Shown here one piece after another: positions 7,281 to 16,416 of a stretch of DNA of 35,284 bases. The notes beneath the pieces were generated by a model that saw only the letters and a list, made by a program, of their open reading frames with translations, ran no database searches and was not told the DNA's origin. The number at the start of each line of letters is the position of its first letter. Position 1 is the stretch's first letter. The translations under genes were made by a program, and so were the position numbers. The stretch is taken from contig NZ_CALDMP010000090.1 of the NCBI RefSeq assembly GCF_937915125.1, positions 1 to 35,284 on the forward strand, written 5' to 3'. This stretch comes from an uncultured Ruminococcus sp. Lineage in GTDB: Bacteria; Bacillota; Clostridia; Oscillospirales; Ruminococcaceae.

Positions 7281-9683
7281 ATGAAACATAAATTGACAGC
7301 TATGGCACTGACTTCCCTGCTTGCCGTACAGCTTCTGGGCGTTCTTCCCGCCTGCGGAGAAGAAGCTTCCCAGTTGACGGACTCCGGTATTGCATATACG
7401 GAAACCGTTGAGACCATTGCGAATCCCGGAGCCGGATATACCAGTACCATATGGTACACCTGCAAGCCGGGCGACACGCCGGTATACAACCCTACCGGGA
7501 ACCTTGTTCTGATGTTTGTAGATCTGGGCGCATTTTCCAGTGGTTCCAATGGAGTCACTGCTGACGATGGAACCTATACCGAGGGAACGGACATTCCCCT
7601 GGATGACACGTTTTTTACCAATCTGCGGGAGACACTGGAAAATTGCAGAAAAAACGGCTGCACTGTCGCACTGCGGTTCCGGTATGATGATACGGGAAAA
7701 CAAAATCCGGAGCCCTCTTCCTTTGAATTTCTCCTTTCCCACATCCAGCAGATCAAAGACGACGGTTTTCTTACCGACTATCAGGACATCCTTGCCTTTG
7801 TGGAATCCGGATTTGTTGGCGCTTGGGGGGAGCAGTGGGGCGGCAAGTACACATCCGTTGCCTACAAGGCAAAGGTGCTGGATGCCATGCTGGATTGCGT
7901 ACCATCCCCTATTCCAGTCACCGTCCGGACACCGGATACCTTTGCAGAATGGGCTGGGATTACACGAAGTGACCTTGGGGATTATGTTCCGGAACCGGGA
8001 AGTGAAGCCTCCCGCGTTGGGATGTATGATGATGGCTATATGGGTTCTGACACAGATCTGGGAACATATTCTGACAGAGCCGCGGAAACCGCCTGGCTTG
8101 GCCGTCAGACCCTTACTTCATATTTTGGCGGCGAATTTTCAGGGAATCTGGAATTTGCACAAAAGTATGATACGTACTTGCCGGAGAATGCCATTCCGGA
8201 AATGTACCAAACCCATCTGAGCTACATCAATTCCAACATCTATTCCCTGTATCAGGATTACACTTTCGGCGCGGAGTATGATGTTTTCGGCGCAGACAAC
8301 AGTGCCTATTATGGGCAGACGGTCTTTCAGTTTATCCGTGATCACCTGGGATACCGTTTTGTGCTTCGGGATTCTGATCTCAGCACTACGGTAAAGCAAG
8401 GGGAAACTCTGGAACTGCAATTTGCAGTGGAAAACACAGGCTTTGCCAATCCCATCATGCACCAGAAGGCAGAAATTCTGCTGGAAAAGGATGGGGATTA
8501 TATCAAAACCGAAACAGACCTGGACACTTCCAAATGGTATTCCTGCAATGTGTCCCAAAATACGCTCCAGCTGAAGCTACCTGGCGGTCTGGAGCCAGGC
8601 AACTGGAATGTATATGTCAAGCTTTCTGTTGGAAATCAGACCCTGGGACAAATGGGAATGCGCTCTGTGCGTTTTGCCAATGCGTGTATCTGGAATGCAT
8701 CCCTTGGTGCCAATTACCTGGGAACATTTCAGGTCACAGAAAATGCAGACCGGGAAAAACAGACGGACGGCACATTTTATCAAAGCAATACAGACGCATC
8801 GCTGACTGCATCCAATGGGGAAATGTACACCATCCATAATCTGGTTTCTGCGGACAACGTATCTGACACGTATCTGGTCAAAGAGACTGAAGATAAAAAG
8901 CTGTATCTCTCAAATGATGAAGCCTACCTGTATGTCGCGGCGGACATTCCTCAAAACGCTTCTGCCCCGGTATACAATTTACAAATCAAGCCGGAAGCAT
9001 CCGATCAGACCTACTGGCTCTATTACCAGAGCAATGGCTTCGTCTATTTCAATCACGGTACACCCCTTGGATGCACCTGCACTCACAGCGGAAGTCTTGT
9101 GCAATTCCGCATCCCATTGGGAGAACTCATGGAAATCTATCCCGGTTCCACACTTTCTTCGGTACGTGTTTCCATTCAGGATGAAGGGGATTCCTGGGTG
9201 AACGTGGGCGAGATCAAATCCGATGCCTACATGGTGCCAGAATATTTCAGCGTTTATTCCGGCACGCAAAGGGTCTATCTGTATTCCGGTGATACTATGA
9301 CATTGAAACCTCTGACAGAAGCGGAAAATATCACCTACCAGTGGCTCTATGAGAATGAACCGATTCCAGACGAAACCCATGCATCCTATACCCTTACCGC
9401 AGATTCTCCCGGAATCTACAGTGTACAGATGACAACGGACGCAGGAACTGTCCGGACTGTGGAAATCTGTGAGGTTGTGGATGTATATGAAAAGCAATGC
9501 AAAGGTGATATCAATCTCGACGGCATGTTTTCCATTCCAGACGCGGTTCTAATGCAGCGTTATCTCTTGAAACAGGAAATGCTGACTCCGTTGCAGTGGG
9601 AGCAGGCGGATGTCAATGCAGACGGCCGCGCAAACGGTTTAGACCTTACATGGATGCGACAGGCATTGCTAGGCCCCAACTGA
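7281..9683 (+). CDS. secreted DUF4874/DUF4832-like protein with C-terminal dockerin
   Basis: An 800-residue exported protein. The N-terminus has charged MKHK, a hydrophobic stretch and LPAC, a lipobox-like signal that could make it a lipoprotein; ordinary cleavage is also possible. Residues about 35-370 match the DUF4874/DUF4832 pair found in polysaccharide-utilising bacteria (ANPGAGYTSTIWYT, LRFRYDD, ESGFVGAWGEQWGG). The middle holds beta-sandwich-like segments. The last 60 residues are a dockerin: two calcium loops, GDINLDGMFSIPDAVLMQRY and ADVNADGRANGLDLTWMRQAL, which plug into cohesins of a cellulosome scaffold. AAGGAGG lies 6 nt before ATG 7281. The glycan target is unknown. Confidence 0.88.
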   Translation: MKHKLTAMALTSLLAVQLLGVLPACGEEASQLTDSGIAYTETVETIANPGAGYTSTIWYTCKPGDTPVYNPTGNLVLMFVDLGAFSSGSNGVTADDGTYTEGTDIPLDDTFFTNLRETLENCRKNGCTVALRFRYDDTGKQNPEPSSFEFLLSHIQQIKDDGFLTDYQDILAFVESGFVGAWGEQWGGKYTSVAYKAKVLDAMLDCVPSPIPVTVRTPDTFAEWAGITRSDLGDYVPEPGSEASRVGMYDDGYMGSDTDLGTYSDRAAETAWLGRQTLTSYFGGEFSGNLEFAQKYDTYLPENAIPEMYQTHLSYINSNIYSLYQDYTFGAEYDVFGADNSAYYGQTVFQFIRDHLGYRFVLRDSDLSTTVKQGETLELQFAVENTGFANPIMHQKAEILLEKDGDYIKTETDLDTSKWYSCNVSQNTLQLKLPGGLEPGNWNVYVKLSVGNQTLGQMGMRSVRFANACIWNASLGANYLGTFQVTENADREKQTDGTFYQSNTDASLTASNGEMYTIHNLVSADNVSDTYLVKETEDKKLYLSNDEAYLYVAADIPQNASAPVYNLQIKPEASDQTYWLYYQSNGFVYFNHGTPLGCTCTHSGSLVQFRIPLGELMEIYPGSTLSSVRVSIQDEGDSWVNVGEIKSDAYMVPEYFSVYSGTQRVYLYSGDTMTLKPLTEAENITYQWLYENEPIPDETHASYTLTADSPGIYSVQMTTDAGTVRTVEICEVVDVYEKQCKGDINLDGMFSIPDAVLMQRYLLKQEMLTPLQWEQADVNADGRANGLDLTWMRQALLGPN

Positions 9684-9711
9684 AATATAATTTTTATGCC
9701 ATTTGATGGCA

Positions 9712-9749
9712 AACGTCCTTTCCTGTGCAGTTGCGGAAAGGGCGTTTTT
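9712..9749 (+). terminator. Rho-independent terminator
   Basis: AACGTCCTTTCC pairs with GGAAAGGGCGTT (one G-T pair), followed by T residues. Confidence 0.8.
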
Positions 9750-9923
9750 GTTTCAACAAAAATTTCGGGAAATATTTCCTTTTCAGGTGCTTTTATCCAA
9801 GAATCCGGATAATCTTTCGTTCTTGCAAAATATTGCACTTTCCTGACGTATCTCATACACTTGCAACTTAATATTTGTGCATGATATATAAATGTGCATG
9901 AAAATATTTCCTGTATCTCCGTA

Positions 9924-9952
9924 TTGACATAGAATTGCTTCCGTGCTATAAT
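9924..9952 (+). promoter_or_regulatory. consensus promoter of the giant adhesin gene
   Basis: Perfect TTGACA (9924-9929), a 17-nt spacer and perfect TATAAT (9947-9952). It is the best sigma-A type promoter in the window, and it lies 254 nt before the start codon, giving a long leader. Confidence 0.85.
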
Positions 9953-9959
9953 GTAGAAA

Positions 9960-10205
9960 AGGTACAATCTTGTTATTTCTTTGTGTTTTTCAATGCATAA
10001 TTCAGGGACTCGCAGCCGTACAAGGGCAACTGCAACCTACTGAATCCATATGTCTTGTAAATATATTATAAGAATTGTACCGGAATTGTTGCACTTTTTC
10101 CATTAGAATAAGTGTCAGGTATACAGCTTTTCTCCGGGACATCGGCTGGAAACTCTGTATGCAGCAGATATATTCTGCATATATTGAAAGGTAAGGTGAC
10201 GTGTT
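9960..10205 (+). promoter_or_regulatory. long structured 5' leader of the adhesin gene
   Basis: About 245 untranslated bases. ATTCAG (10001-10006) can pair with CTGAAT further on, enclosing GCAG and CTGC arms with a short inner stem, a nested fold. Just before the ribosome site, TATGCAG and CTGCATA (10158-10181) form a second hairpin. The ribosome site AAGGTAAGGTG is weak. I could not match it to a riboswitch class I know; the two stems are compatible with control of translation or mRNA stability. Confidence 0.45.
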
Positions 10206-13200
10206 ATGAAACAATTGAAACAAAAGACTGCCAGTATAGTTGCAGCGGCAGTCATGGCGGTGACAGGCGTGTTGTCTGGGCTACCAGTGAATGCAGCGAC
10301 AAATTTAACAGGAGCAGAAGGAAATGATGGCTATAGTCCGCAGGAATTGTCGGATGTCACACTTTTAGTAGGCGATGGAAGTCCTTTGGCTGGAAACACT
10401 GTAGATGAAACAATCCGGAATGCTAAAAAAACATATTTCTTAGGAATTGCTTCACAATTTAGTGTATTTCTGGAGGATGACTTTACGCCAACAAACTCCG
10501 ATGCTGAAGGTCGTGCTGCTGTCGGAGGTAATATTACATTTACCGGCGCCTATAACTATCAGCTTGGAAATGGTGATTATGCCACAATGACAGCACTGAA
10601 AAATACAGATGAATACCAAGGCATCACAAATTTCGCCCATGCAATTGTAGGCGGAACCATGACCAATATCAATACCCTTTCTGCATCTGATAAAAATGGT
10701 GGCAGAACCGATGTTGTTCAGCAAGGAAATACATATTATTATCCGGAAGATGAAGATTTGTATAAACGATTTGTTGTACAAAACGGTTTGGAAGGTTCCA
10801 CACATATCACATGGTTGGAATCCAATGGTTGGGCTGCAACACCTACAGAATATGGAACATCTTGCAAGCACGATGCTTTGACTGTCAATGAACAAGCACA
10901 GTTTTATCAGACGACATTGATTGATTTTGCAGACACGTTTTCTTGGCTTAGGGATGAAGCAGATAAACTCTCGAAAAAAGAAACAGCATATGGTACCTGG
11001 AATGGCAATGAACTTGTGCTGCAATATGACGGAGCCCCTACTGATACGGTTTATTTCACAGTGGAGAAATGGAATAGCAGCATTGATAAAGTTACAATTT
11101 CTGGTGCGAATCTGACAGGAAGTGAAAATTATATTATCAATTGCGATGATGCAAGCATTCGTATTGGGGAAAATACGAATCTGGTAACAACAACAGTAAA
11201 TGATAATGTGATCTCTAACAAAGGTTCTAATGAATCCAATAATAATAAGGTTTCATCCCAGCTGCTTTATAATTTTTATAACGCAACAGAAGTATATATT
11301 TCAGCCAACTTTAATGGTACAATTTTTGCACCAAATGCAGATGTAATGTCAGCTAACAGCTGTGAAGGACATCTATCTGGTGCACTAATTGCGAAATCAT
11401 TTGAAGGCGGTCTGGAATTTGGATACCGTCCTTATCTTGGAATAACAGACGATATTCTCGGCGCAGATACTGGCTACACAGTTGATCTGAAAAAAGTCGA
11501 TGCTGGTGGAAATCTTCTTGCAGGAGCAGAAATCGGCCTGTATCAGAAGAATGAGGCTGGAGATTGGGAACTTGTGAATACATTGCTAACTGAAGATGGT
11601 ACAACCATCAGCGGACAGTTTAGCATCGGCGATAAAACACCGGATTCAGCTACAACTTTGAAGGAAGAATATTACATTGAAGAGACCAAGGCGCCGGACG
11701 GCTATACCTTGTCCAGCGTGCGGTATTACATAGATTATGAGGAGACTTATGCGGTAAATACAGAGGCCGGGGATGCAGTGCTGCCGCAAAGTGTGAAAAT
11801 TACTATGTACCCCGCTTCCATAGACGGTGCAAAGCCAGATGCGACAAATGCAAGAACCTACACCGTGGCTATGACCTATGGCATCACAGACAATGAGATT
11901 ACCACGAAGACGTTTACTTATGGTGGGGAAGAATACATTCTGACGAAGACAAATGATGTCTGGAAGTATGGTGACACAGAAATTTCCACTGATAGTCGGT
12001 ACGATGATGATACAATTTCCGGAATGCGTATCGACACCAAGAATATGACCATCTATCCCCTGCTGCTGGCACCAGGTGCAGGAAATCCGGCAAATCAGGA
12101 TGCAGTGTCGGAAATTATCAATACCCAGGCGCTTACCATCAAAAAGGTGGACGATTCCGGAAAGCTCCTGCCCGGCGCTAAGCTGAAGCTGACCGATGGC
12201 ACTGGAACAAGCGTTGACGCTTTTGATGGCACCACGGCAACACAGACACTGTCCCTTGGCACAAACGGAGACATCCAACTCGCAACCGATCAGGTTCCCT
12301 ATTATGTGCTCACTGAGACTGCCACACCTTCCGATGAATATATGCTGGCTGACCCCATCTATTTCTATATCACATATAATGAAAGCCAGTATACCTTGCA
12401 TATGACAGAGAAAACCACTGCAGACAACAAGCCAGATTGGTCAGCAGAAACCACCAGTACAAATACGGTTCTTTCTATGGTGGATGTGAAGATCGTTGGC
12501 GTAGATATGACCTTGTGTAAATCCGAGGCAACCGATGAAAACGGCACAATTACTATTAGCAAAGATCTGTTAGCTGGTGCTGTAGTAGATCTTTACGCAA
12601 AAGACAAAACACTTATTGCAAAGGATATTTTCAAGGGCACAGATGGTCAGGTACAGATTTCTCAGTTGACATTAGAGGCAGCTGGTTCTTCCTATGTACA
12701 AAGTGGCCAGCTGCTCCCCGGAATTTATTATCTGCATGAAGTTTCACCTTGCGAGGGCTATGAAGCACTTGCACAAGATCAATACTTCCAGGTCACAGAT
12801 GAGTTCAAGATCAAAGCATATCAGCTTTCCAGTGAGATTTCTGTTGGAGCACAGGCAAGTTCCAGCAACGGCAAAAATATTTGGTATGCTTTGGATGAAA
12901 GCGGTAATTTGCTGGATCAAAGCAACGGAAAATTGGAACAAGTTAAACAGATAACCGTGTCATTACCAGGCTTGTCCCGATTAGTCATTTACAGTGATGC
13001 TTCAGAATTGAACGCTCAGACATTCGACGTGACTGATGGTATTTTTTCATATTCATTTACAGTTCCGGTTGATATTACCAAACTGGAGTTTCAAAAAGAG
13101 GGCTGGGGTGAATTTGATGTAGTTGGTGTTACTGTTATCACCGCGGAATCCGAAAGCAACAACGTGCCTACCACAGATTACCTGTTGGCCGAAGGCAGCA

Positions 13201-14939
13201 CACTTTATTTAGGTAATATCGCCGACGAAAATGCAGAAACAACAACATCGACAGATGAAACAACTACCAGCACCGAGACTTCTACAACAGAATTAACTTC
13301 GGGCAGTTCATCCAGCACGGAGAAGTCTTCTGAATCCTCAATAAGTTCCATAATTTCTACAGGAGAAACAAGCTCCTCAACAGAATCTTCCACAACCAGA
13401 GACTCAACAGAAACCTCAAAATCTACTACCGAAACAACAACTACAACAAAAACTACTACTACAAGTTCTACCACTACTACGACAACTACGACAACCACAT
13501 CCACAACCATTCTCAGTACAACATCAACAGAAAGCACAACCTCCACAGAATCGGATACTTCCAGTTCTACCGCACCTACATCTACAACCACGCTGACGAC
13601 TTCTGCAACAACCACTCTATCCTCCGCCGGTCCCACAACGCCTACGCAAACGCAGACGACATCAACAGCAAAGACCAGCGATACCACAGCTTCTACTACA
13701 GTCTCCACAACCACTTCCACAGACAAGACAACAGCAACAACGATAAGCACGGATAACACCACGACCTTGTCTTCCGCAGGTCCGACCCAAACCACAACAG
13801 TGGGTACGACCACCACAACTTCAACACAGCCTACCATCTCCACTTCTCAGTCCAAAACCCAGTCCACTGCCAGCACAATGGAATCCACCTCCACAACAAC
13901 TACAACGACAACAACCTCCACCACATCTTCTACCGCAACCACGACAACTACCACTACCACTACAACAAGTACAGCTTCTACAACGAAAGAAACCTCTACC
14001 ACAACTTCTACAACAGAAAGCACTGCTCCGACGAGCGCGTCTACAACGTCTACAACAGTTACAACCTCCACCACAAAACCCACAACCACATCTACGACAA
14101 CTACAACAACGACGACTACAACGACAACTTCTACTACAACGTCCACGACCACTTCGACTACCACCACAACAGAAACAACTCCCGTTGTGGTTCTGAAACA
14201 GGATGCTGAAGGCAATCTCCTTGGGCACGCATCCTTGCAGGTAACAGACGAAAATGGCACTGTCATTGCCGCATGGGTTTCCGAAGCAGATGTTCACTTC
14301 ACATTGCCGGAGCTCCAGCCGGGTATGGTATATTGCCTGACCGAACTGGAAGCACCTGCTGAGTTTGCCATTGCAGACCCCATCTACTTCCAGTTAAATG
14401 ATAATGGAGAACTGGAGCTTCTGCAATACAAGACGGATGCAGAAGGCAACCGTGAACTGGAATCCACAACGCCTGGGGAAAATGGACGGATCATCATGAT
14501 CGACGCATATCTGGGCACTGGTACACTTCCCACTACGACCACAACCGTGACAACAACAACTACGACAACTGCCGAAACAACTACTACAGATCCGCGGTAT
14601 TCCACTGAAAATAACGGTCTGCATACGCCGTCCGGCACAACAGACACCACGGTTTCCGTGGAAGGAAACACAGACGAAGAAAGCACAACAACTACCACAA
14701 CTGCTGCAACTGATGTCAAAGGAAATTCCTTGAAGGACAGCAGTACACAATCCGGAACCACTGCAAACGGCAATACAACTACAACTTCGATTCAGAAAAA
14801 CACGTATTCTTCTAATTCCAGCAGTAGTACCAAAAATGTGAGCAGCACGCCGAAAACTGGAGATCGCGCCATTGTTCTTACACTGACAGCTGGTGCATCC
14901 CTGCTTCTGATGATGGCACTCCGGAAAAAGCACAAGTAA
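10206..14939 (+). CDS. giant wall-anchored adhesin: choice-of-anchor A, SpaA-like repeats, Thr-rich stalk
   Basis: A 1577-residue surface protein. Residues 1-32 are a signal peptide ending VNAA. Residues about 75-415 match the choice-of-anchor A adhesive domain (LGIASQFSVFLEDDF, GRAAVGGNITF, later GTIFAPNADV and GHLSGALIAKSFEGG). Three SpaA-like beta-sandwich repeats follow (KKVDAGGNLLAGAEIGLY, KKVDDSGKLLPGAKLKL, DLLAGAVVDLY), each ending in an E-T/E-V-x-P-like element (IEETKAPDGY). Residues about 1010-1325 are a Thr/Ser stalk, probably glycosylated. A fourth SpaA-like repeat and a second short stalk follow. The end is a sorting signal: TPKTGD, a hydrophobic helix, RKKHK, so a sortase should attach it to the wall. 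It sits next to a dockerin gene but has none itself, which suggests adhesion or a pilus-like role. Confidence 0.9.
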   Translation: MKQLKQKTASIVAAAVMAVTGVLSGLPVNAATNLTGAEGNDGYSPQELSDVTLLVGDGSPLAGNTVDETIRNAKKTYFLGIASQFSVFLEDDFTPTNSDAEGRAAVGGNITFTGAYNYQLGNGDYATMTALKNTDEYQGITNFAHAIVGGTMTNINTLSASDKNGGRTDVVQQGNTYYYPEDEDLYKRFVVQNGLEGSTHITWLESNGWAATPTEYGTSCKHDALTVNEQAQFYQTTLIDFADTFSWLRDEADKLSKKETAYGTWNGNELVLQYDGAPTDTVYFTVEKWNSSIDKVTISGANLTGSENYIINCDDASIRIGENTNLVTTTVNDNVISNKGSNESNNNKVSSQLLYNFYNATEVYISANFNGTIFAPNADVMSANSCEGHLSGALIAKSFEGGLEFGYRPYLGITDDILGADTGYTVDLKKVDAGGNLLAGAEIGLYQKNEAGDWELVNTLLTEDGTTISGQFSIGDKTPDSATTLKEEYYIEETKAPDGYTLSSVRYYIDYEETYAVNTEAGDAVLPQSVKITMYPASIDGAKPDATNARTYTVAMTYGITDNEITTKTFTYGGEEYILTKTNDVWKYGDTEISTDSRYDDDTISGMRIDTKNMTIYPLLLAPGAGNPANQDAVSEIINTQALTIKKVDDSGKLLPGAKLKLTDGTGTSVDAFDGTTATQTLSLGTNGDIQLATDQVPYYVLTETATPSDEYMLADPIYFYITYNESQYTLHMTEKTTADNKPDWSAETTSTNTVLSMVDVKIVGVDMTLCKSEATDENGTITISKDLLAGAVVDLYAKDKTLIAKDIFKGTDGQVQISQLTLEAAGSSYVQSGQLLPGIYYLHEVSPCEGYEALAQDQYFQVTDEFKIKAYQLSSEISVGAQASSSNGKNIWYALDESGNLLDQSNGKLEQVKQITVSLPGLSRLVIYSDASELNAQTFDVTDGIFSYSFTVPVDITKLEFQKEGWGEFDVVGVTVITAESESNNVPTTDYLLAEGSTLYLGNIADENAETTTSTDETTTSTETSTTELTSGSSSSTEKSSESSISSIISTGETSSSTESSTTRDSTETSKSTTETTTTTKTTTTSSTTTTTTTTTTSTTILSTTSTESTTSTESDTSSSTAPTSTTTLTTSATTTLSSAGPTTPTQTQTTSTAKTSDTTASTTVSTTTSTDKTTATTISTDNTTTLSSAGPTQTTTVGTTTTTSTQPTISTSQSKTQSTASTMESTSTTTTTTTTSTTSSTATTTTTTTTTTSTASTTKETSTTTSTTESTAPTSASTTSTTVTTSTTKPTTTSTTTTTTTTTTTTSTTTSTTTSTTTTTETTPVVVLKQDAEGNLLGHASLQVTDENGTVIAAWVSEADVHFTLPELQPGMVYCLTELEAPAEFAIADPIYFQLNDNGELELLQYKTDAEGNRELESTTPGENGRIIMIDAYLGTGTLPTTTTTVTTTTTTTAETTTTDPRYSTENNGLHTPSGTTDTTVSVEGNTDEESTTTTTTAATDVKGNSLKDSSTQSGTTANGNTTTTSIQKNTYSSNSSSSTKNVSSTPKTGDRAIVLTLTAGASLLLMMALRKKHK
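13230..14180 (+). repeat. low-complexity ACN (Thr) repeat tract
   Basis: Nearly a kilobase of mainly ACA, ACT, ACC and ACG codons with Ser, Glu and Ala codons mixed in, coding the Thr-rich stalk. Codon use is varied, so the tract is selected as protein and is not a simple slippage repeat. It produces long valine-rich ORFs on the other strand that are artefacts. Confidence 0.85.
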
Positions 14940-14965
14940 TCACACCTTAACCTAAGGAAAAACCA

Positions 14966-15007
14966 AAAACGCTCCTGCATCTGAACAAACAGATGCGGGA
15001 GCGTTTT
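14966..15007 (+). terminator. strong terminator after the adhesin gene
   Basis: AAAACGCTCCTGCATCTG pairs with CAGATGCGGGAGCGTTTT over a 6-nt loop. The A and T ends make it usable from both sides. Confidence 0.88.
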
Positions 15008-15032
15008 GCTTTAGAGGTGCCTTTGTATAATC

Positions 15033-15110
15033 TTATTCAATCGGAACTTCCACCAGCTGGACATTGCGAATGGTATATTGCCCTGTGCCGCTTCCCAGAT
15101 TGAAGAACAG
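15033..15110 (-). pseudogene. C-terminal remnant of a carbohydrate-binding protein
   Basis: On the minus strand, just inside the transposon end, a frame reads LFFNLGSGTGQYTIRNVQL, then VEVPIE and TAA. The pattern (FNLG-G-G-YTIRNV-L) is the closing beta-strands of a carbohydrate-binding module as found in secreted glycoside hydrolases. The gene is cut precisely where the 41-nt transposon-end repeat begins (15109). This is direct evidence that the transposon, or a deletion at its edge, destroyed a cellulosome-type gene. Confidence 0.6.
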
Positions 15111-15230
15111 TGTCAGCGCCCATCTATTTTGTCATCCAGAAGTGAACGTATTTTGTCAGGGGCAGGCACTGTAATTTGTCAGGGTATGTGGAAAACAAAC
15201 TGACACCCCCTTCCAGAGATGTCAGTTTCA
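15109..15230. mobile_element. transposon end with phased binding boxes
   Basis: It begins with the 41-nt repeat also found at 49-89. TTTTGTCA-type boxes lie at 15127-15134, 15151-15158 and 15174-15181, about 23-24 bp apart, a layout like the multiple transposase-binding sites at the ends of Tn7/Tn402-type elements. AAACTGACA and TGTCAGTTT (15197-15205 and 15220-15228) form an inverted pair just inside. The genes on the right, read toward this end, belong to the same element. Confidence 0.65.
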
Positions 15231-15327
15231 GATATAGAGAGCGTATGCTCCCGGCAAAAATCCCACGAAGTGCTCAGGTCGCTCCCCGAGCGCCAGCTAT
15301 CCTCCATCGTGAGCAAAAGCCCATGAG

Positions 15328-15567
15328 TCAAAATGGAACGTAATGAAGAATCTTGAAATCCTCTAAATTGCGAATTGGATGAGGAAACTCGTACCTGTCC
15401 AGAATGTCCAGCATATACATAGTGATCTCGTCACGAGACATTTCATCAAGCTCACCGTTCTCCAAAAGATCGCCGTAAGCACGATGCATCTCGCGCTTGG
15501 CTTCACCGAGATCGAGTCGGCGCAGCAGCCAGATCATCAGAATGTCATGGAAATGCTCGTTGTTCAT
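15328..15567 (-). CDS. small transposon accessory protein
   Basis: A 79-residue charged helical protein (MNNEHFHDILMIWLLRRLDL, later EMSRDEITMYMLDILDRYEF). Its ATG overlaps the stop of the ATPase gene as ATGA, so the two are translationally coupled. It lies between the ATPase and the transposon end. I know no name for the family. The fixed position suggests a partner of the transposition ATPase or a regulator of it. Confidence 0.6.
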   Translation of the reverse strand: MNNEHFHDILMIWLLRRLDLGEAKREMHRAYGDLLENGELDEMSRDEITMYMLDILDRYEFPHPIRNLEDFKILHYVPF

Positions 15568-16211
15568 TGGCTCACCCCCGTGACCTCATTTTCCAGCACA
15601 ATGTCCACGGACTTGCTGTCGATGCAGTTCTGCTTTATCTGAGAGCCGTAGATCAGGGACTGACTGCAAGCGCGGTTGATGAGTCTGGGGTTTCCGCCTG
15701 AGAACTCGAAAATGGACTTCATGGCATCTTCTGTGAAAATAGGAGTTTCGTGACCTGCATACAAAAGCTGTGTCTCGATGTACCGTTTGGTGTCTGCAAA
15801 ATCCATAGGGGTCAGAAAACACTCAACGTCAACTCGTTCGAGAATTGCGCGGTAAGCAGAGAGCCGCAGCTTGTCCCACAGTTCCGTCTGACCGGAAAGG
15901 ATCAATGCCATCGGATTTTCAGAATCCATCTTGTAGTTGAGGAGAAACCGTGCTTCCTCCAGCATTTCCTTGTCCAGAAGATGTGCCTCATCCACGATCA
16001 CTACTGCCTTGCGGTTCTGCATACTGCGCATGATCTCAATCTGTCTGTGAAGTGAATCTCTCGCAGCATTGCGATGAAGAACAGGCTTGCAGCCAAGCTG
16101 TACCAACAGGTAATTGTAAAAACTGCGAGGTGTCAGCTTGGAGTCAGAAATATACAACACCATATATTCTATATCTGAAAGTTCATACCATTGAATTGAA
16201 CGGCAGGACAA
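15564..16211 (-). pseudogene. N-truncated ExeA/TniB-like transposition ATPase
   Basis: The frame matches the C-terminal two thirds of the ExeA/TniB-like AAA+ ATPases that select targets for DDE transposons. It has YISDSKLTPRSFY, Walker B AVVIVDEAHLLDKEML, the RFLLNYKMDSEN segment, sensor-like LILSGQTELWDKL, and the GGNPRLINRAC arginine region. The first 15 residues (MSCRSIQWYELSDIE) do not fit the family, and the Walker A loop, about 65 residues upstream in relatives, is absent. The junction is near 16165. Without Walker A it cannot bind ATP normally. The matching DDE transposase gene is also missing, so the element cannot move by itself. Confidence 0.8.
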
Positions 16212-16266
16212 TTGTGGAGGCAGTTCTTTGAAGGCAATTCTGAAACGATAACTTCTAAAACTGCAA

Positions 16267-16298
16267 AATGCACCCTTTCAGTCATAAAAGGGTGCATT
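16267..16298. terminator. hairpin 1 of the hairpin cluster
   Basis: AATGCACCCTTT pairs with AAGGGTGCATT, with one extra A, over a short loop. Confidence 0.65.
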
Positions 16299-16328
16299 GT
16301 ATCAAAATTATAGTTCTTAGCCATAACT

Positions 16329-16370
16329 GCACTGCACAAATGATACAATTGTGCAGTGCTTTCTTTTTGG
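16329..16370 (+). terminator. hairpin 2 with T run
   Basis: GCACTGCACAA pairs with TTGTGCAGTGC, then TTTCTTTTT. A clear terminator on the plus strand although no plus gene ends before it. Confidence 0.75.
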
Positions 16371-16385
16371 AAAAATGCCGAAAAT

Positions 16386-16397
16386 GCGTGACTTTTT
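16386..16397 (+). repeat. direct repeat flanking the recombinase, left copy
   Basis: GCGTGACTTTTT, repeated in the same direction at 17956-17967 with similar bases around it. This is a candidate attL/attR-type pair or core site. Confidence 0.45.
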
Positions 16398-16416
16398 CGG
16401 TTTTATCAAGCAAAAA

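Noticed and set aside
7134..7742. 200-residue N-terminal extension of the permease
   Set aside because: The frame is open, but it lies antisense to the dockerin gene's start and promoter and has no membrane or other domain pattern; METLMTK is the natural start.
10000..10050. c-di-GMP riboswitch in the adhesin leader
   Set aside because: GGGACTCGCAGCC and ACAAGGGCAAC recall pieces of the GEMM aptamer, but they come in the wrong order and the tetraloop-receptor part is missing.
13205..14266. Long valine-rich and cysteine/arginine-rich ORFs opposite the Thr stalk
   Set aside because: They mirror the ACN codon repeats; reverse reading of ACN gives NGT, so valine runs follow from composition. 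No ribosome sites or domains.
15011..15022. Remnant of the first IS end (TTTAGAGGTGCC) after the adhesin terminator
   Set aside because: Twelve bases match the right end of the IS at 1665-1676, but no further similarity is seen on either side; chance cannot be excluded.
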